Positions 25,442 through 35,487 are shown, numbered from the stretch's first letter. The stretch is DNA of 64,000 nt from Pseudomonas marginalis (GCF_001645105.1 NZ_LKEG01000060.1:140383-204382), one strand, 5' to 3'. Made by a program: numbers and translations. The notes: generated from the sequence alone by a model not told the origin.

Positions 25442-26671
25442 ATGGATTTCGCCTATTCGCCCAAGGTTCAGGAACTGCGTGAACGCGTCACTGCGTTCAT
25501 GGATGCTTACGTTTACCCGGCCGAGCCGGTGTTCGAGCGCCAAGTCAGCGAAGGCGATCGCTGGCAGCCCACCGCAATCATGGAAGAGCTGAAAGCCAAG
25601 GCCAAAGCCGAAGGCCTGTGGAACCTGTTCCTGCCGGAATCCGAATTGGGCGCCGGGCTGACCAACCTTGAATATGCGCCACTCGCCGAAATCATGGGCC
25701 GCTCCCTGCTGGGCCCGGAGCCGTTCAACTGCTCCGCCCCCGACACCGGCAACATGGAAGTGCTGGTGCGCTACGCCAACGAAGAGCAGAAACAACGCTG
25801 GCTGGAACCGCTGCTGCGCGGCGAGATCCGCTCGGCGTTCGCCATGACCGAGCCGGACGTGGCGTCCTCGGACGCAACCAACATGGCCGCCCGCGCCGAA
25901 CGCCAGGGCGACGAGTGGGTGATCAACGGCAAAAAATGGTGGACCTCCGGCGCCTGCGACCCGCGCTGCAAGATCCTGATCTTCATGGGCCTGAGCAACC
26001 CCGATGCACCGCGCCACCAGCAGCATTCGATGATCCTGGTGCCAGTGGACACTCCTGGCGTGAAAATCGTGCGCCCCCTGCCGGTGTTCGGTTACGACGA
26101 TGCCCCCCACGGCCACGCCGAAGTGCTGTTCTACAACGTACGCGTACCTTATGAGAACGTTCTGCTCGGCGAAGGCCGCGGCTTTGAAATCGCCCAAGGC
26201 CGCCTGGGCCCTGGCCGTATCCACCACTGCATGCGCTCCATCGGCATGGCCGAGCGCGCACTGGAATTGATGTGCAAGCGTTCTGTCAGCCGTACCGCGT
26301 TTGGCAAACCGCTGGCCCGCCTGGGCGGCAATATCGACAAGATCGCCGACTCACGGATGGAGATCGACATGGCGCGCCTGCTGACTCTGAAGGCGGCGTA
26401 CATGATGGACACCGTGGGTAACAAAGTGGCGAAAAGTGAAATCGCTCAGATCAAGGTGGTGGCGCCGAACGTAGCGTTGAAGGTGATCGACCGCGCGATC
26501 CAGATCCATGGCGGTGCCGGGGTTTCCAACGACTTCCCGCTGGCCTACATGTATGCCATGCAACGCACCCTGCGCCTGGCCGATGGTCCGGACGAAGTGC
26601 ATCGGGCGGCGATCGGCAAGTTCGAAATTGGCAAGTACGTGCCTAAAGAGCTGATGCGCGGCGGGCAGTAA
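25442..26671 (+). CDS. Acyl-CoA dehydrogenase (ACAD10/11-like)
   Basis: A 409-residue FAD acyl-CoA dehydrogenase. MDFAYSPKVQELRERVTAFM opens the N-terminal helical domain; FAMTEPDVASSDATNMAARA is the FAD/substrate segment near residue 137; the C-terminal domain has RTAFGKPLARLGGN and IQIHGGAGVSNDFPLAYMY, with the DGPDEVHRAAIGKFE tail. The length and the tail are typical of the ACAD10/11-like bacterial subgroup. AGGGAG at 25429 gives a good ribosome site. Substrate is unknown; the divergent LysR gene is its probable regulator. Confidence 0.9.
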   Translation: MDFAYSPKVQELRERVTAFMDAYVYPAEPVFERQVSEGDRWQPTAIMEELKAKAKAEGLWNLFLPESELGAGLTNLEYAPLAEIMGRSLLGPEPFNCSAPDTGNMEVLVRYANEEQKQRWLEPLLRGEIRSAFAMTEPDVASSDATNMAARAERQGDEWVINGKKWWTSGACDPRCKILIFMGLSNPDAPRHQQHSMILVPVDTPGVKIVRPLPVFGYDDAPHGHAEVLFYNVRVPYENVLLGEGRGFEIAQGRLGPGRIHHCMRSIGMAERALELMCKRSVSRTAFGKPLARLGGNIDKIADSRMEIDMARLLTLKAAYMMDTVGNKVAKSEIAQIKVVAPNVALKVIDRAIQIHGGAGVSNDFPLAYMYAMQRTLRLADGPDEVHRAAIGKFEIGKYVPKELMRGGQ

Positions 26672-26684
26672 CAGCGCGTCGCCT

Positions 26685-26760
26685 GCATCGGGGGCAAGTC
26701 CCCTCCCACACTTGGATGTGTTCACAGATCAAAATGTGGGAGGGGGCTTGCCCCCGATGA
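26685..26760. repeat. Inverted REP pair between acyl-CoA dehydrogenase and PstS-OmpA genes
   Basis: CATCGGGGGCAAGTCCCCTCCCACA and its inverted copy TGTGGGAGGGGGCTTGCCCCCGATG are separated by about 26 bases. The pair sits between converging genes and can act as a bidirectional terminator-like hairpin. Confidence 0.85.
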
Positions 26761-26792
26761 GGCCGGATCAGGCAATGAAGATCCATCAGTCC

Positions 26793-28124
26793 TCAGTAAA
26801 CCCACACCTCCACCCGCCGGTTCTTGATCCGGCCCTCATCCGCCGTATTCGCCGCCACTGGCATCTGCGCGCCAAACCCGCGAATCTCCCTCAGTACCAC
26901 ACCGCTCTTGACCAGCTCTCGGCGCACCGCCATCGCCCTGAGCTTGGACAGCAACGCGGCGCGCTGCGGGTCATTCTTCGCGTCACCAAACCCCACCAGC
27001 GTCACCTGCTTATCCAGCTTGTCGTGGCTTTTTATATAAGCCACCACCCGCTGCAGATCCTGGCGTGCTTTGTTGTCGAGGCTGGCGCTGCCTTCTTCGA
27101 AACGAAAATTCACCGTCAGGCGCTGTGCCTCGCGGGCGATGGTTTGATAGTCCTCGGGCATCGAGGCGCGCGGTTCGACGTCCATCGCCTGCACCTGTTG
27201 GGCGATAAACCCGCTCGCCGCGACAATCGCCTGGCCCTTGCTGCTCTGGGTAAAGTCCACCAGCGCCTTGGCCCACGGGTTGTGCCCCGACGGCGGCAGG
27301 TAAAAGAACAGCCGACGGGACAACGGGTAATCCTCGGTGGCGATCAGGCTATTGAGCGGCAACATCGGTTGTGAGTCGCCGTCCACAATTGCCACTGCCT
27401 TGGCCTGGCGCACGTAGGGCAAGCCGATAAAGCCGATGCCCTGCGGATCCTGACTGACCGCATCGGACAACTGCTCACTGGACTCGAAACGCTTGGCGGA
27501 GGGCACGAGCGGTTTGCCGCGCAGGCGCAGTACCAGGTCTTTGAACGTGTCGTAGGTGCCGGACTGATCATCGCGCGCGTACACATGAATCGGCCCGCCG
27601 ACGCCGCCCACGGCCTCCCAGGTGCTGATCTCACCATTGAAGAGCTGCGCCAGTTGCTCGGTATTCAGGGTGTTCAACGGGTTTTGCGGGTTGAGGATGA
27701 TGGCCAAGCCGTCGATGGCGATCACCTGTTCGGCTTCAGGGCTTTTCAGGTCGCCGAGGGGTTCCAGATCGACCAGTTCACTGTCCTTGATCGGACGGGA
27801 GGAGGCCGCCAGGTCGGCAGTGGACTTTTTAAGCGCAGTGAAACCGGTGCTGGAACCGTGTGCGGCGACCTCAATGGTCACGGTCTTGCCCTGACGCGTC
27901 TTGCCGATCACGCGCTGTTCATTGGCACCTTCGGCCGGTTCAGTGTGCACTGCCTGCAGGCCCTGATGCTCCATCAAGCCCTTGACCAGCGCCGGGCCCA
28001 ACGCAGCGCCAATGGTATTGGAACCCTGGATGCGCAGTGCAGGGCCTTGGTCGGGGACGGGAAGGGGAGCGCAAACAGCGAAGACGGGAAACAGGGTCAG
28101 CAGGAACAGAACGCGCAGCCTCAT
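26793..28124 (-). CDS. PstS-like substrate-binding protein fused to an OmpA domain
   Basis: A 443-residue exported protein. The signal peptide MRLRVLFLLTLFPVFAVCA is followed by a phosphate-binding-protein-like domain (~28-300; RIQGSNTIGAALGPALVKGL, HGSSTGFTALKKSTADLA, RDDQSGTYDTFKDLVL) and a C-terminal OmpA peptidoglycan-binding domain (~325-443; FRFEEGSASLDNKARQDLQR and NRRVEVWVY). The fusion would tether a phosphate- or oxyanion-binding domain to the cell wall. No pst transporter genes adjoin it, so a role in uptake is uncertain; it could be a sensor or structural protein. Confidence 0.85.
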   Translation of the reverse strand: MRLRVLFLLTLFPVFAVCAPLPVPDQGPALRIQGSNTIGAALGPALVKGLMEHQGLQAVHTEPAEGANEQRVIGKTRQGKTVTIEVAAHGSSTGFTALKKSTADLAASSRPIKDSELVDLEPLGDLKSPEAEQVIAIDGLAIILNPQNPLNTLNTEQLAQLFNGEISTWEAVGGVGGPIHVYARDDQSGTYDTFKDLVLRLRGKPLVPSAKRFESSEQLSDAVSQDPQGIGFIGLPYVRQAKAVAIVDGDSQPMLPLNSLIATEDYPLSRRLFFYLPPSGHNPWAKALVDFTQSSKGQAIVAASGFIAQQVQAMDVEPRASMPEDYQTIAREAQRLTVNFRFEEGSASLDNKARQDLQRVVAYIKSHDKLDKQVTLVGFGDAKNDPQRAALLSKLRAMAVRRELVKSGVVLREIRGFGAQMPVAANTADEGRIKNRRVEVWVY

Positions 28125-28209
28125 GCCGGCACCTTCTCAAGCCAAAGGGAGTGCCGCGAGAATAAGTCAGGTAGGTTGCATAAATATGACTGGCGCGCTG
28201 CAAGGCTAA

Positions 28210-28243
28210 ACGTGGGAAGGGGCAATCCCCTCCCACATTTTGA
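28210..28243. repeat. Short REP-like palindrome
   Basis: ACGTGGGAAGGGGCAATCCCCTCCCACATTTT is a diverged copy of the REP palindrome, between the PstS-OmpA start and xthA end. Confidence 0.6.
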
Positions 28244-28261
28244 CCGGGTACGGTCCTGAAA

Positions 28262-29074
28262 TCAGCTCAGTTCCAGCCAGATCGGCGCATGGTCCGACGG
28301 CTTTTCCAGCCCGCGCAGGTCGTAGTCCACCCCGGCGTCCTTGACCCGCGGCAGCAGGCCATTGGACGCCATGATCACGTCAATCCGCAGGCCGCGCTTG
28401 GGCTCATCTTCGAACCCACGGCTACGGTAGTCGAACCAGCTGAAGCGGTCCGCCACGTCCGGATTCAAGTGGCGGAAGCTGTCCACCAGGCCCCAGTTTT
28501 TCAGGCGCGCGATCCATTCGCGTTCTTCCGGCAGGAAGCTGCACTTGCCGGTTTTCAGCCAACGCTTGGCGTTGTCGGCGCCGATGCCGATGTCGCAGTC
28601 TTCCGGGGAAATGTTCACGTCGCCCATCACCACCAGCGCCTGGTCATTGCTGAACTGGCTTTCCAGCAACTGTTGCAGGTCTTCGTAAAAGCGCTGCTTA
28701 GCCGGGAATTTGGTGGGGTGGTCGCGGCTTTCGCCTTGTGGGAAATAGCCGTTCATGATGGTCACTGGCTGGCCATGTTCGTCGGCGAAAGTGCCCCAGA
28801 TAAACCGGCGCTGGGCGTCTTCTTCGTCACTGGCAAAGCCTTTGTGCAGGCTTAGCGCCGGCTGGCGCGAGAGCAGGGCCACACCGTAGTGGCCTTTCTG
28901 CCCGTGGTAGTACACGTGATAGCCCAGGGCTTGTACTTCGGCGAGGGGGAATTGGTCATCGTGGACCTTGGTTTCCTGCAGGCCGATCACGTCGGGCTGG
29001 TGCTTTTCAATCAGCGCCGCCAGCTGATGAGGGCGGGCGCGCAGCCCGTTGATATTGAAGGAGACGATTTTCAT
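28262..29074 (-). CDS. xthA: Exodeoxyribonuclease III
   Basis: A 270-residue AP endonuclease/3'-exonuclease of the EEP superfamily used in base excision repair. The start MKIVSFNINGLRARPHQL is typical; the catalytic metal Glu is in IGLQETKVHDD, the active-site Asp/Asn in MGDVNISPEDCDIG and the C-terminal His in PSDHAPIW. I set the start at the ATG at 29074; a long upstream open frame exists but the N-terminal homology begins here. It is divergent from the GNAT gene. Confidence 0.95.
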   Translation of the reverse strand: MKIVSFNINGLRARPHQLAALIEKHQPDVIGLQETKVHDDQFPLAEVQALGYHVYYHGQKGHYGVALLSRQPALSLHKGFASDEEDAQRRFIWGTFADEHGQPVTIMNGYFPQGESRDHPTKFPAKQRFYEDLQQLLESQFSNDQALVVMGDVNISPEDCDIGIGADNAKRWLKTGKCSFLPEEREWIARLKNWGLVDSFRHLNPDVADRFSWFDYRSRGFEDEPKRGLRIDVIMASNGLLPRVKDAGVDYDLRGLEKPSDHAPIWLELS

Positions 29075-29242
29075 GGTCGGCAGTCCAGTCTGGCAAAAGG
29101 GCGATGCTAGCGGACAAGTCGGACGGGGGCCAGCGTGGCGGTAGGGCAGATGCGCTGCTAATGTCTGGGAACGACTCGTGCTGCGTGGGTTCGTACCCAT
29201 AAGAACGCCGCCTCCTGAGCGGCGCCCAGGGAGATTGATTGT

Positions 29243-29893
29243 ATGCCGGACACTTCGACTGCCATTGCTGAAATTCGCCTGCTCAACAGCGGCTATTCCC
29301 GCGAGGCCCGTTCCCTGCTGTATCAGGCCTATCGTCATGAGCCGACCTTTGCCTATATCTTCGAAGCCGAGCGTCCGGGCTACGAGCAGCGCGTACGGGC
29401 CACCGTGCGCGAGTTGGTCAAACAGCATTTCTTTCAGAAACTGCCGGCGATTGGCCTGTTCGTCAACGACCGGCTGATCGGCATCGCCCTGATCGCGCCA
29501 CCGCAACGGCGCCTGGGCATCACCGAGAGCTGGGCCTGGCAATTGCGCATGTGGTTGAGCACGGGTGTGCGCGGTACCCGGCGTTATCTCGACTACCACC
29601 ACGCCGTGCTGGCGTGCCTGCCCAATGAGTCGGTGCACGTGTTGCCGCTGCTGGGGATCCACCCGCAATTCCAGGGCAAACATTATGGCGAGCAGTTGCT
29701 GGAGGCCGTGCACAACTGGTGCGCCGAAGACCCGCATTCGTCCGGTGTGGTGCTCGACACGGGCAATTCACGCTACCTGGATTTCTATAAGCGTCAGGGC
29801 TATGAGGAAATTGGTGAGGTCGCTGTAGGACCGATCCTGGAGCACGTTTTTTTCCATCCCAACCCCCAGGCCTTACAGGCCGTAACGGTTTAG
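29243..29893 (+). CDS. GNAT-family N-acetyltransferase
   Basis: A 216-residue protein with a GNAT fold. The acetyl-CoA loop is recognisable in VLPLLGIHPQFQGKHYGEQLLEAV (Q-x-x-G-x-H/G), followed by VVLDTGNSRYLDFYKRQGYEEIGE, the last two strands. GGGAGA at 29229-29234 supports the start. The substrate cannot be inferred; the gene sits alone between xthA and tamA. Confidence 0.85.
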   Translation: MPDTSTAIAEIRLLNSGYSREARSLLYQAYRHEPTFAYIFEAERPGYEQRVRATVRELVKQHFFQKLPAIGLFVNDRLIGIALIAPPQRRLGITESWAWQLRMWLSTGVRGTRRYLDYHHAVLACLPNESVHVLPLLGIHPQFQGKHYGEQLLEAVHNWCAEDPHSSGVVLDTGNSRYLDFYKRQGYEEIGEVAVGPILEHVFFHPNPQALQAVTV

Positions 29894-29957
29894 CACAGAA
29901 TTTTTCAGAATTGTCTGAGTTCTAAGTTTCTCCCCAGCTCGTGTAGCATCCGCGCCT

Positions 29958-31685
29958 ATGAAGTTTCCAGGAAGATTTACCAGCGGCTTGGTTCTGCTGT
30001 TCACAAGCTGCGGCGCCTTGGCGCAGAGCGAATTGGACGTGCGGATCAAGCCCTCAAACGACGCGTTGAAAGCCAACATCGAAGGCTATATCGGCGGGGT
30101 GGGCGATCGTGATGAAGAGGCCTTGCTGCGGTTCAGCCGCGGCGCCGAGGAGCAGGCGCGCAAGGCCGCCCAGGCGCTGGGTTTCTATCAGCCACAGATC
30201 GAAAGCGATGTGAAGGGCGGCAAGAATCCGCGCCTGATCCTCACCATCGACCCCGGCGAGCCGGTGCATCTGCGTAACGTGACCATTCGGGTCGACGGTC
30301 CTGCCGCCGACCTCAAGGCCTTTCGCGTGCCCGTCAGCGACGACCTCACCTCCGGCGCCGTGCTCAACCACGGCCATTACGAAGACGCCAAGCGTCTGAT
30401 CCAGAACCAGGCGTCGCGCTACGGCTTTTTCAGCGGGCGCTTCACCCAACAGCAACTGGCGGTGGACCCGAAGGCGGGTGTCGCCGATATCGAACTCGTT
30501 TACGACAGCGGCCCGCGCTACACCCTGGGCAAGGTCAGCTTCGCCGGCGATACGCCGTTTGACGAAGAGCTGCTGCAACGCATGGTGCCGTTCAAAAGTG
30601 GCACGCCCTACGATTCCGAACTGATCGCCGAACTCAACCAGAACCTGCAAGCCAGCGGTTTTTTCGAAGGCGTGCGCGTGGACGCCGCCCCGGCCGCCTC
30701 GGCCAACGACATCATCCCGGTCGCCGTGCGCCTGGAGACCCGCAAGCCGCGCACCATGGGCTTGGGCCTGGGGTTCTCCACCGACGTCGGTCCACGCGGC
30801 AAAGCCAACTGGACCCGGCACTGGGTCAACCCCCAGGGCCATAGCTATGGCTGGGAAGCCGAGCTGTCGGCGCCACGCCAGAACGTCGGCCTGTGGTATG
30901 ACATCCCGCTCGACCCACCGCTCACCGACAAGCTGCGTTTCGCCGGTGGCTATCAGAATGAAGAAATCGCCAACACCGACACCCTGAGTAAATTGCTCAC
31001 CCTCGGCCCCGAGTGGCACAGCAAATTGCCCAGCGGTTGGACCCGAGTGATCTCGCTCAAGTACCAGCGCGAAGAATATCGCCTGGGTAATGACTCCGGC
31101 CTGAGCAACCTGGTGATGCCGGGGATCAGCTATTCCTACCTGCGCAGTGACAACCGCATCGACCCGCACCACGGCTATCGCCTGCAATTCGATACCAAGG
31201 TGGCGAAAGAGGGCTTGGGCTCCGACACCAACCTGCTCTACGGCACGGCCATGGTCAAAGGCCTGACCACCTTGTGGGACAACCATCGCTTCCTGGCGCG
31301 TGCCCAGGTAGGCGGCAGTGCCACCAATGGCTACCAGTCGGTGCCGCCGTCGCTGCGCTTCTTTGCCGGTGGCGACCAGAGCGTGCGCGGCTACGAGTAC
31401 CAGACGCTGTCACCGGAGAACGACCGTGGCGACCGCATCGGTGGCCGCTACATGGTGGCCCTGAGCGCCGAGTACCAGTATTCCATCGCCGAGAAATGGC
31501 GGATCGCGACCTTTATCGACCAGGGCAATTCCTTCAATTCCCTGGAAATGCCCAGCCTCAAGACCGGCGTGGGCGTGGGTATCCGCTGGGTTTCGCCGGT
31601 CGGCCCGATCCGCCTAGACCTGGCCCATGCCCTCGAAGATCCGGGCGGCGTTCGATTGCACTTTTCCATGGGGCCTGAGCTGTGA
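29958..31685 (+). CDS. tamA: Translocation and assembly module outer-membrane protein TamA
   Basis: A 575-residue Omp85-family protein. The signal peptide ends near ALA-QSELD, POTRA repeats occupy ~25-260, and a C-terminal 16-strand barrel starts near 275 (LGLGFSTDVGPRGKANWTRHW) with the VRGYE signature motif in GGDQSVRGYEYQTLSPEN and final GVGIRWVSPVGPIRLDLAH. It pairs with the inner-membrane TamB to assist lipid and/or outer-membrane protein transport. The gene overlaps tamB, so both are made together. Confidence 0.93.
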   Translation: MKFPGRFTSGLVLLFTSCGALAQSELDVRIKPSNDALKANIEGYIGGVGDRDEEALLRFSRGAEEQARKAAQALGFYQPQIESDVKGGKNPRLILTIDPGEPVHLRNVTIRVDGPAADLKAFRVPVSDDLTSGAVLNHGHYEDAKRLIQNQASRYGFFSGRFTQQQLAVDPKAGVADIELVYDSGPRYTLGKVSFAGDTPFDEELLQRMVPFKSGTPYDSELIAELNQNLQASGFFEGVRVDAAPAASANDIIPVAVRLETRKPRTMGLGLGFSTDVGPRGKANWTRHWVNPQGHSYGWEAELSAPRQNVGLWYDIPLDPPLTDKLRFAGGYQNEEIANTDTLSKLLTLGPEWHSKLPSGWTRVISLKYQREEYRLGNDSGLSNLVMPGISYSYLRSDNRIDPHHGYRLQFDTKVAKEGLGSDTNLLYGTAMVKGLTTLWDNHRFLARAQVGGSATNGYQSVPPSLRFFAGGDQSVRGYEYQTLSPENDRGDRIGGRYMVALSAEYQYSIAEKWRIATFIDQGNSFNSLEMPSLKTGVGVGIRWVSPVGPIRLDLAHALEDPGGVRLHFSMGPEL

Positions 31686-34600
31686 TGCGTGGTGTGAAAA
31701 TAGCAGGGTTGGCCGTGGTGGCCCTCCTTGGGGTGCTGTTGCTGGCACTGTGGGCGGTACTGGGCACTCAGGCGGGCAGCCGCTGGGCGTTGGGGCGTGT
31801 ACCGGGGTTGAGCGTAGAGCATTTCCAGGGGCATCTGGGCGGCCAATGGAGCGCCGACCATGTGTTGTGGCAGCAGGGCAGCAGTCGCGTCGAACTCCAG
31901 GCCCCCCAATGGGATTGGTCGCCGGCGTGCCTGTTGCGCATGACCTTGTGTATCGACCGCTTGGACGTGGAACAGGTCAGCCTGCAATTCCCGCCAAGCA
32001 CCGAGGAAAGCAGCGGGCCGATCGCACTGCCTGACTTGAAACTGCCGCTGGCCATCCAGCTGGGCGACGTTCGCGTCGGTAGCCTGTTGTTCAACGGCAG
32101 CGAAGAATTCAAAGGCTTGCAACTGGCGGCGCATTGGACCGCCGCCGGCCTGCAGATCGACTCGGTGCATGTGCAGCGCGATGGCCTGGTGCTGGACCTC
32201 GCCGGCCTGCTGCAACCCATTGGCGACTGGCCGTTGAGCGCCAGCGGTAACCTGAGCCTGCCCTACGCGCCGGGCGGCGCACCGTGGCAGGTCGCCCTCA
32301 ACGTCGACGGCGATTTGCTCAAGACCCTCAAGCTCAATGCGGACAGCAGTGGCTACCTGCCGGCCAAGCTCACCGGCGAGCTGCAACCGCTGGTGGAAAA
32401 CCTCCCGGCCCAATTGCACATCACTGCCGACGGCTTCAAGCCCAGCGCCGATCTGCCCGACACCTTGCAACTCAATCAACTCGACCTCACCGCCAAAGGC
32501 GACTTGAACAGCGGCTACCAATTACTGGGCAAGGCCGTGCTGCCGGCGGAAAAGGGCCCGGTGGACTTGCTGCTGCAAGGCAAGGTCGACGCCAAGGGCG
32601 CGCAGATTGCCGGCCTGGACCTGAATGCCGGTGACAAGCAAAGCCTCAAGCTGACCGCCCAACTCGATTGGCAGCAAGGCTTCAGCGCCGAGGCCAAGAT
32701 CGATTGGCTGGATTTCCCCTGGCATCGCCTCTATCCGGTGATCGACGAGCCGCAAGTCGCGCTGCGTACGTTCAATGGTGAGATCTCCTACAAGGACGGC
32801 AACTACCTGGGCAACCTCAAGGCGGACCTCGATGGCCCGGCGGGCAAGTTCAATGTGGTCACGCCGTTCAGTGGCGACCTTAAACAAATCTTCCTGCCTG
32901 AACTGAAACTCACCGCTGGCCAAGGCAAGGCTGAAGGCCACCTGAACCTGCAATTCGCCGACGGCATTGTCTGGGACACGGCCCTCGACCTGTCGGCGCT
33001 GAACCCGGCTTACTGGGTGGCTGAATTGCCCGGCACCCTGGCCGGGCCGTTGCGCAGTAAAGGCGAGTTCAAGAACGAGCAACTCAAGCTGAATGCCGAC
33101 CTCGACCTCAAGGGCCGCCTGCGCGGTCAAACCGCGGTGCTGGCGGCCAAGGCCGACGGGGCGGGCGAGCAATGGACGTTGGCTAACCTGGATATCCGCC
33201 TCGGCGACAACCGCATCAACGGCAGTGGCAGCCTGCAACAACGCCTGGCCGGGCAGATTGATATCAAGCTGGCGCGCCTGGCCCAGTTGTGGCCGCAACT
33301 GCGCGGGCAGGTCAACGGCCGGCTCGACGTGGCCGGCAGTCTCAAGGCGCCCCAAGGCAAACTGGGCCTCAAGGGCCAGCAACTGGCGTTTGCCGACAAT
33401 CGCCTGCAAAGCCTCACCCTCGATGCCAGCCTGGACAATGCCCAGCGCGCCAAGATCGATCTCAAGGGCAGTGGCATCCAGTCCGGCGACACCCAGGTCG
33501 GTACCCTGACCGCCAGCGCCCAAGGCGATATCCAGCATCAGAAGGTCCAGCTGGATTTGGTCGGCCCGCTGGTCAAGCTGGCCCTGGCCTTGGATGGCAC
33601 TCTCGATAAAGGCAACTGGCGCGGGCGCTTGGCCAGCGGTGATGTACAAGCCGGCGGGCAGGACTGGAAGCTGCAGGCGCCGGCGAAGATCGAGCGCCTG
33701 GCCGATGGCAAGCTCACTTTTGCCGCGCACTGCTGGGTGTCCGGGCCCGCCAGCCTGTGCGGCGAAGACCAGCGCCTGATGCCGGAACCGAAGCTGCGCT
33801 ACCACCTCAAGCAATTCCCCATCGACAGCCTGGCGGCGTTCTTGCCCAAGGATTTTGCCTGGCAGGGCAAGCTCAACGCCGACCTGCAACTGGACCTGCC
33901 GGACAGCGGCCCTAAAGGCCTGGTCTCGGTGGACGCCAGTGGTGGCATCCTGCGCGTCAAGGACAAGGACCAGTGGCTGGATTTCCCTTACGACACCCTG
34001 AAGCTGGAAACCACCCTCAACCCTAAACGCATCGACACGCAGCTGAACTTCCGTGGCGGCAAGCTCGGTGAGTTGATGCTGCAGGCGCAGATCAACCCGT
34101 TGCCGAAAAACAAACCGATCACCGGCAACTTCAGCCTCGTCGGGCTGGACTTGGCGGTGGCGCGGCCGTTTGTACCGATGGTGGAAACCCTCAGCGGCAA
34201 GCTCAATGGCAATGGTCGTATTTCCGGTGGCTTGCTGGCACCGCAGGTCAACGGCAACGTGAACCTGGTGGGTGGCGAGATTGCCGGGCCGGAACTGCCC
34301 ATCAGCCTCGAAGGCTTGAATGTGCAAGCGCTGATCGCAGGCGAAAGCGTGCAGCTCAACGGTGGCTGGCGCAGCGGCAAGGCGGGGCAGGGCAGCCTCA
34401 AGGGCCAGATCGACTGGGGCCAGGCGCTGGTGGTGGACCTCAGCCTGCAAGGCTCGCAACTGCCGGTCACGGTTGAACCGTACGCCGTGCTGGAGGTGGC
34501 CCCCGACCTGAAAATCAGCCTGAAGAACGACAAGCTGGCGGTGGCCGGTAAAGTGCACATCCCGCGTGGCGATATCACCGTGCGTGAGCTGCCGCCGTCC

Positions 34601-35356
34601 ACCGTCAAAGTCTCGGATGACACGGTGATCATCGGCAGCCAGACCGAGGAGGGCAAGCCGCCGATGGCGATGGCCATGGATATCGACGTGGTGGTGGGTG
34701 AAGACACGCTCAACTTCTCGGGCTTCGGCCTCACTGCCAAGGTGCAGGGCCAGGTGCATATCGGCGACAACCTCGACACCCGTGGCGAGCTGTGGCTCAA
34801 CGATGGCCGCTACCGTGCCTACGGGCAGCGGCTGGATGTGCGACGAGCGCGCTTGCTGTTCGCCGGGCCCCTGGACCAGCCGTACCTGGACATCGAAGCG
34901 ATCCGCAAGACCGATGATGTGGTCGCCGGTATCCGCCTGAGCGGCAGTGCCGAGCAGCCCACCACGCAAATCTTCTCGGAACCGGCCATGAGCCAGGAAC
35001 AGGCGCTGTCGTATCTGGTGCTGGGGCGTCCGTTGAGCAGCACCGGCGAAGATAACAATATGCTCGCGCAAGCCGCATTGGGCCTGGGGTTGATGGGCAG
35101 CGCCGGGGTCACCTCGGACCTTGCCAACAAGTTGGGTATCCAGGACTTCGACCTCGACACCCAGGGCAGTGGCAACAACACCGCCGTGGTGGCCAGCGGC
35201 AAGATCACCGAGAAACTCAGCCTGCGTTACGGCGTGGGCGTGTTCGAGCCCGCCAGCACGATTGCCTTGCGCTATCTGTTGAGCAAGAAGGTGTATCTGG
35301 AAGTGGCAAGCGGCGTGGCAAGCTCCCTGGATATCTTCTACAAGCGCGATTTCTAA
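31685..35356 (+). CDS. tamB: Translocation and assembly module inner-membrane protein TamB
   Basis: A 1223-residue TamB/DUF490 protein with one N-terminal membrane helix (~6-28), a very long beta-rich periplasmic body of repeated LDL/LKLNADL strands, and the conserved C-terminal TamB domain (~890-1223) containing the segment HIPRGDITVRELPPSTV and ending ASGVASSLDIFYKRDF. Such proteins form a hydrophobic groove across the periplasm that moves phospholipids to the outer membrane with TamA. The ATG at 31685 overlaps the tamA stop; a GTG at 31682 is also possible. Confidence 0.92.
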   Translation: MRGVKIAGLAVVALLGVLLLALWAVLGTQAGSRWALGRVPGLSVEHFQGHLGGQWSADHVLWQQGSSRVELQAPQWDWSPACLLRMTLCIDRLDVEQVSLQFPPSTEESSGPIALPDLKLPLAIQLGDVRVGSLLFNGSEEFKGLQLAAHWTAAGLQIDSVHVQRDGLVLDLAGLLQPIGDWPLSASGNLSLPYAPGGAPWQVALNVDGDLLKTLKLNADSSGYLPAKLTGELQPLVENLPAQLHITADGFKPSADLPDTLQLNQLDLTAKGDLNSGYQLLGKAVLPAEKGPVDLLLQGKVDAKGAQIAGLDLNAGDKQSLKLTAQLDWQQGFSAEAKIDWLDFPWHRLYPVIDEPQVALRTFNGEISYKDGNYLGNLKADLDGPAGKFNVVTPFSGDLKQIFLPELKLTAGQGKAEGHLNLQFADGIVWDTALDLSALNPAYWVAELPGTLAGPLRSKGEFKNEQLKLNADLDLKGRLRGQTAVLAAKADGAGEQWTLANLDIRLGDNRINGSGSLQQRLAGQIDIKLARLAQLWPQLRGQVNGRLDVAGSLKAPQGKLGLKGQQLAFADNRLQSLTLDASLDNAQRAKIDLKGSGIQSGDTQVGTLTASAQGDIQHQKVQLDLVGPLVKLALALDGTLDKGNWRGRLASGDVQAGGQDWKLQAPAKIERLADGKLTFAAHCWVSGPASLCGEDQRLMPEPKLRYHLKQFPIDSLAAFLPKDFAWQGKLNADLQLDLPDSGPKGLVSVDASGGILRVKDKDQWLDFPYDTLKLETTLNPKRIDTQLNFRGGKLGELMLQAQINPLPKNKPITGNFSLVGLDLAVARPFVPMVETLSGKLNGNGRISGGLLAPQVNGNVNLVGGEIAGPELPISLEGLNVQALIAGESVQLNGGWRSGKAGQGSLKGQIDWGQALVVDLSLQGSQLPVTVEPYAVLEVAPDLKISLKNDKLAVAGKVHIPRGDITVRELPPSTVKVSDDTVIIGSQTEEGKPPMAMAMDIDVVVGEDTLNFSGFGLTAKVQGQVHIGDNLDTRGELWLNDGRYRAYGQRLDVRRARLLFAGPLDQPYLDIEAIRKTDDVVAGIRLSGSAEQPTTQIFSEPAMSQEQALSYLVLGRPLSSTGEDNNMLAQAALGLGLMGSAGVTSDLANKLGIQDFDLDTQGSGNNTAVVASGKITEKLSLRYGVGVFEPASTIALRYLLSKKVYLEVASGVASSLDIFYKRDF

Positions 35357-35372
35357 CGTTTACGCGATTAAA

Positions 35373-35466
35373 GATGTGGGAGGGGCTTGCTCCCGATGGC
35401 GGTGGGTCAGTCATGTTGCAGTCGACTTAAACACCGCCATCGGGGGCAAGCCCCCTCCCACATTAG
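35373..35466. repeat. Inverted REP pair downstream of tamB
   Basis: GATGTGGGAGGGGCTTGCTCCCGATGGCGGT and the inverted copy CCGCCATCGGGGGCAAGCCCCCTCCCACATT lie ~30 bases apart, immediately after the tamB stop and before the marR promoter. They insulate the two operons. Confidence 0.85.
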
Positions 35467-35487
35467 CAAGCAAGCTAATTATTCCAT

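Noticed and set aside
31682..31684. GTG start for tamB
   Set aside because: In frame, but the ATG one codon later overlaps the tamA stop and is the simpler choice.
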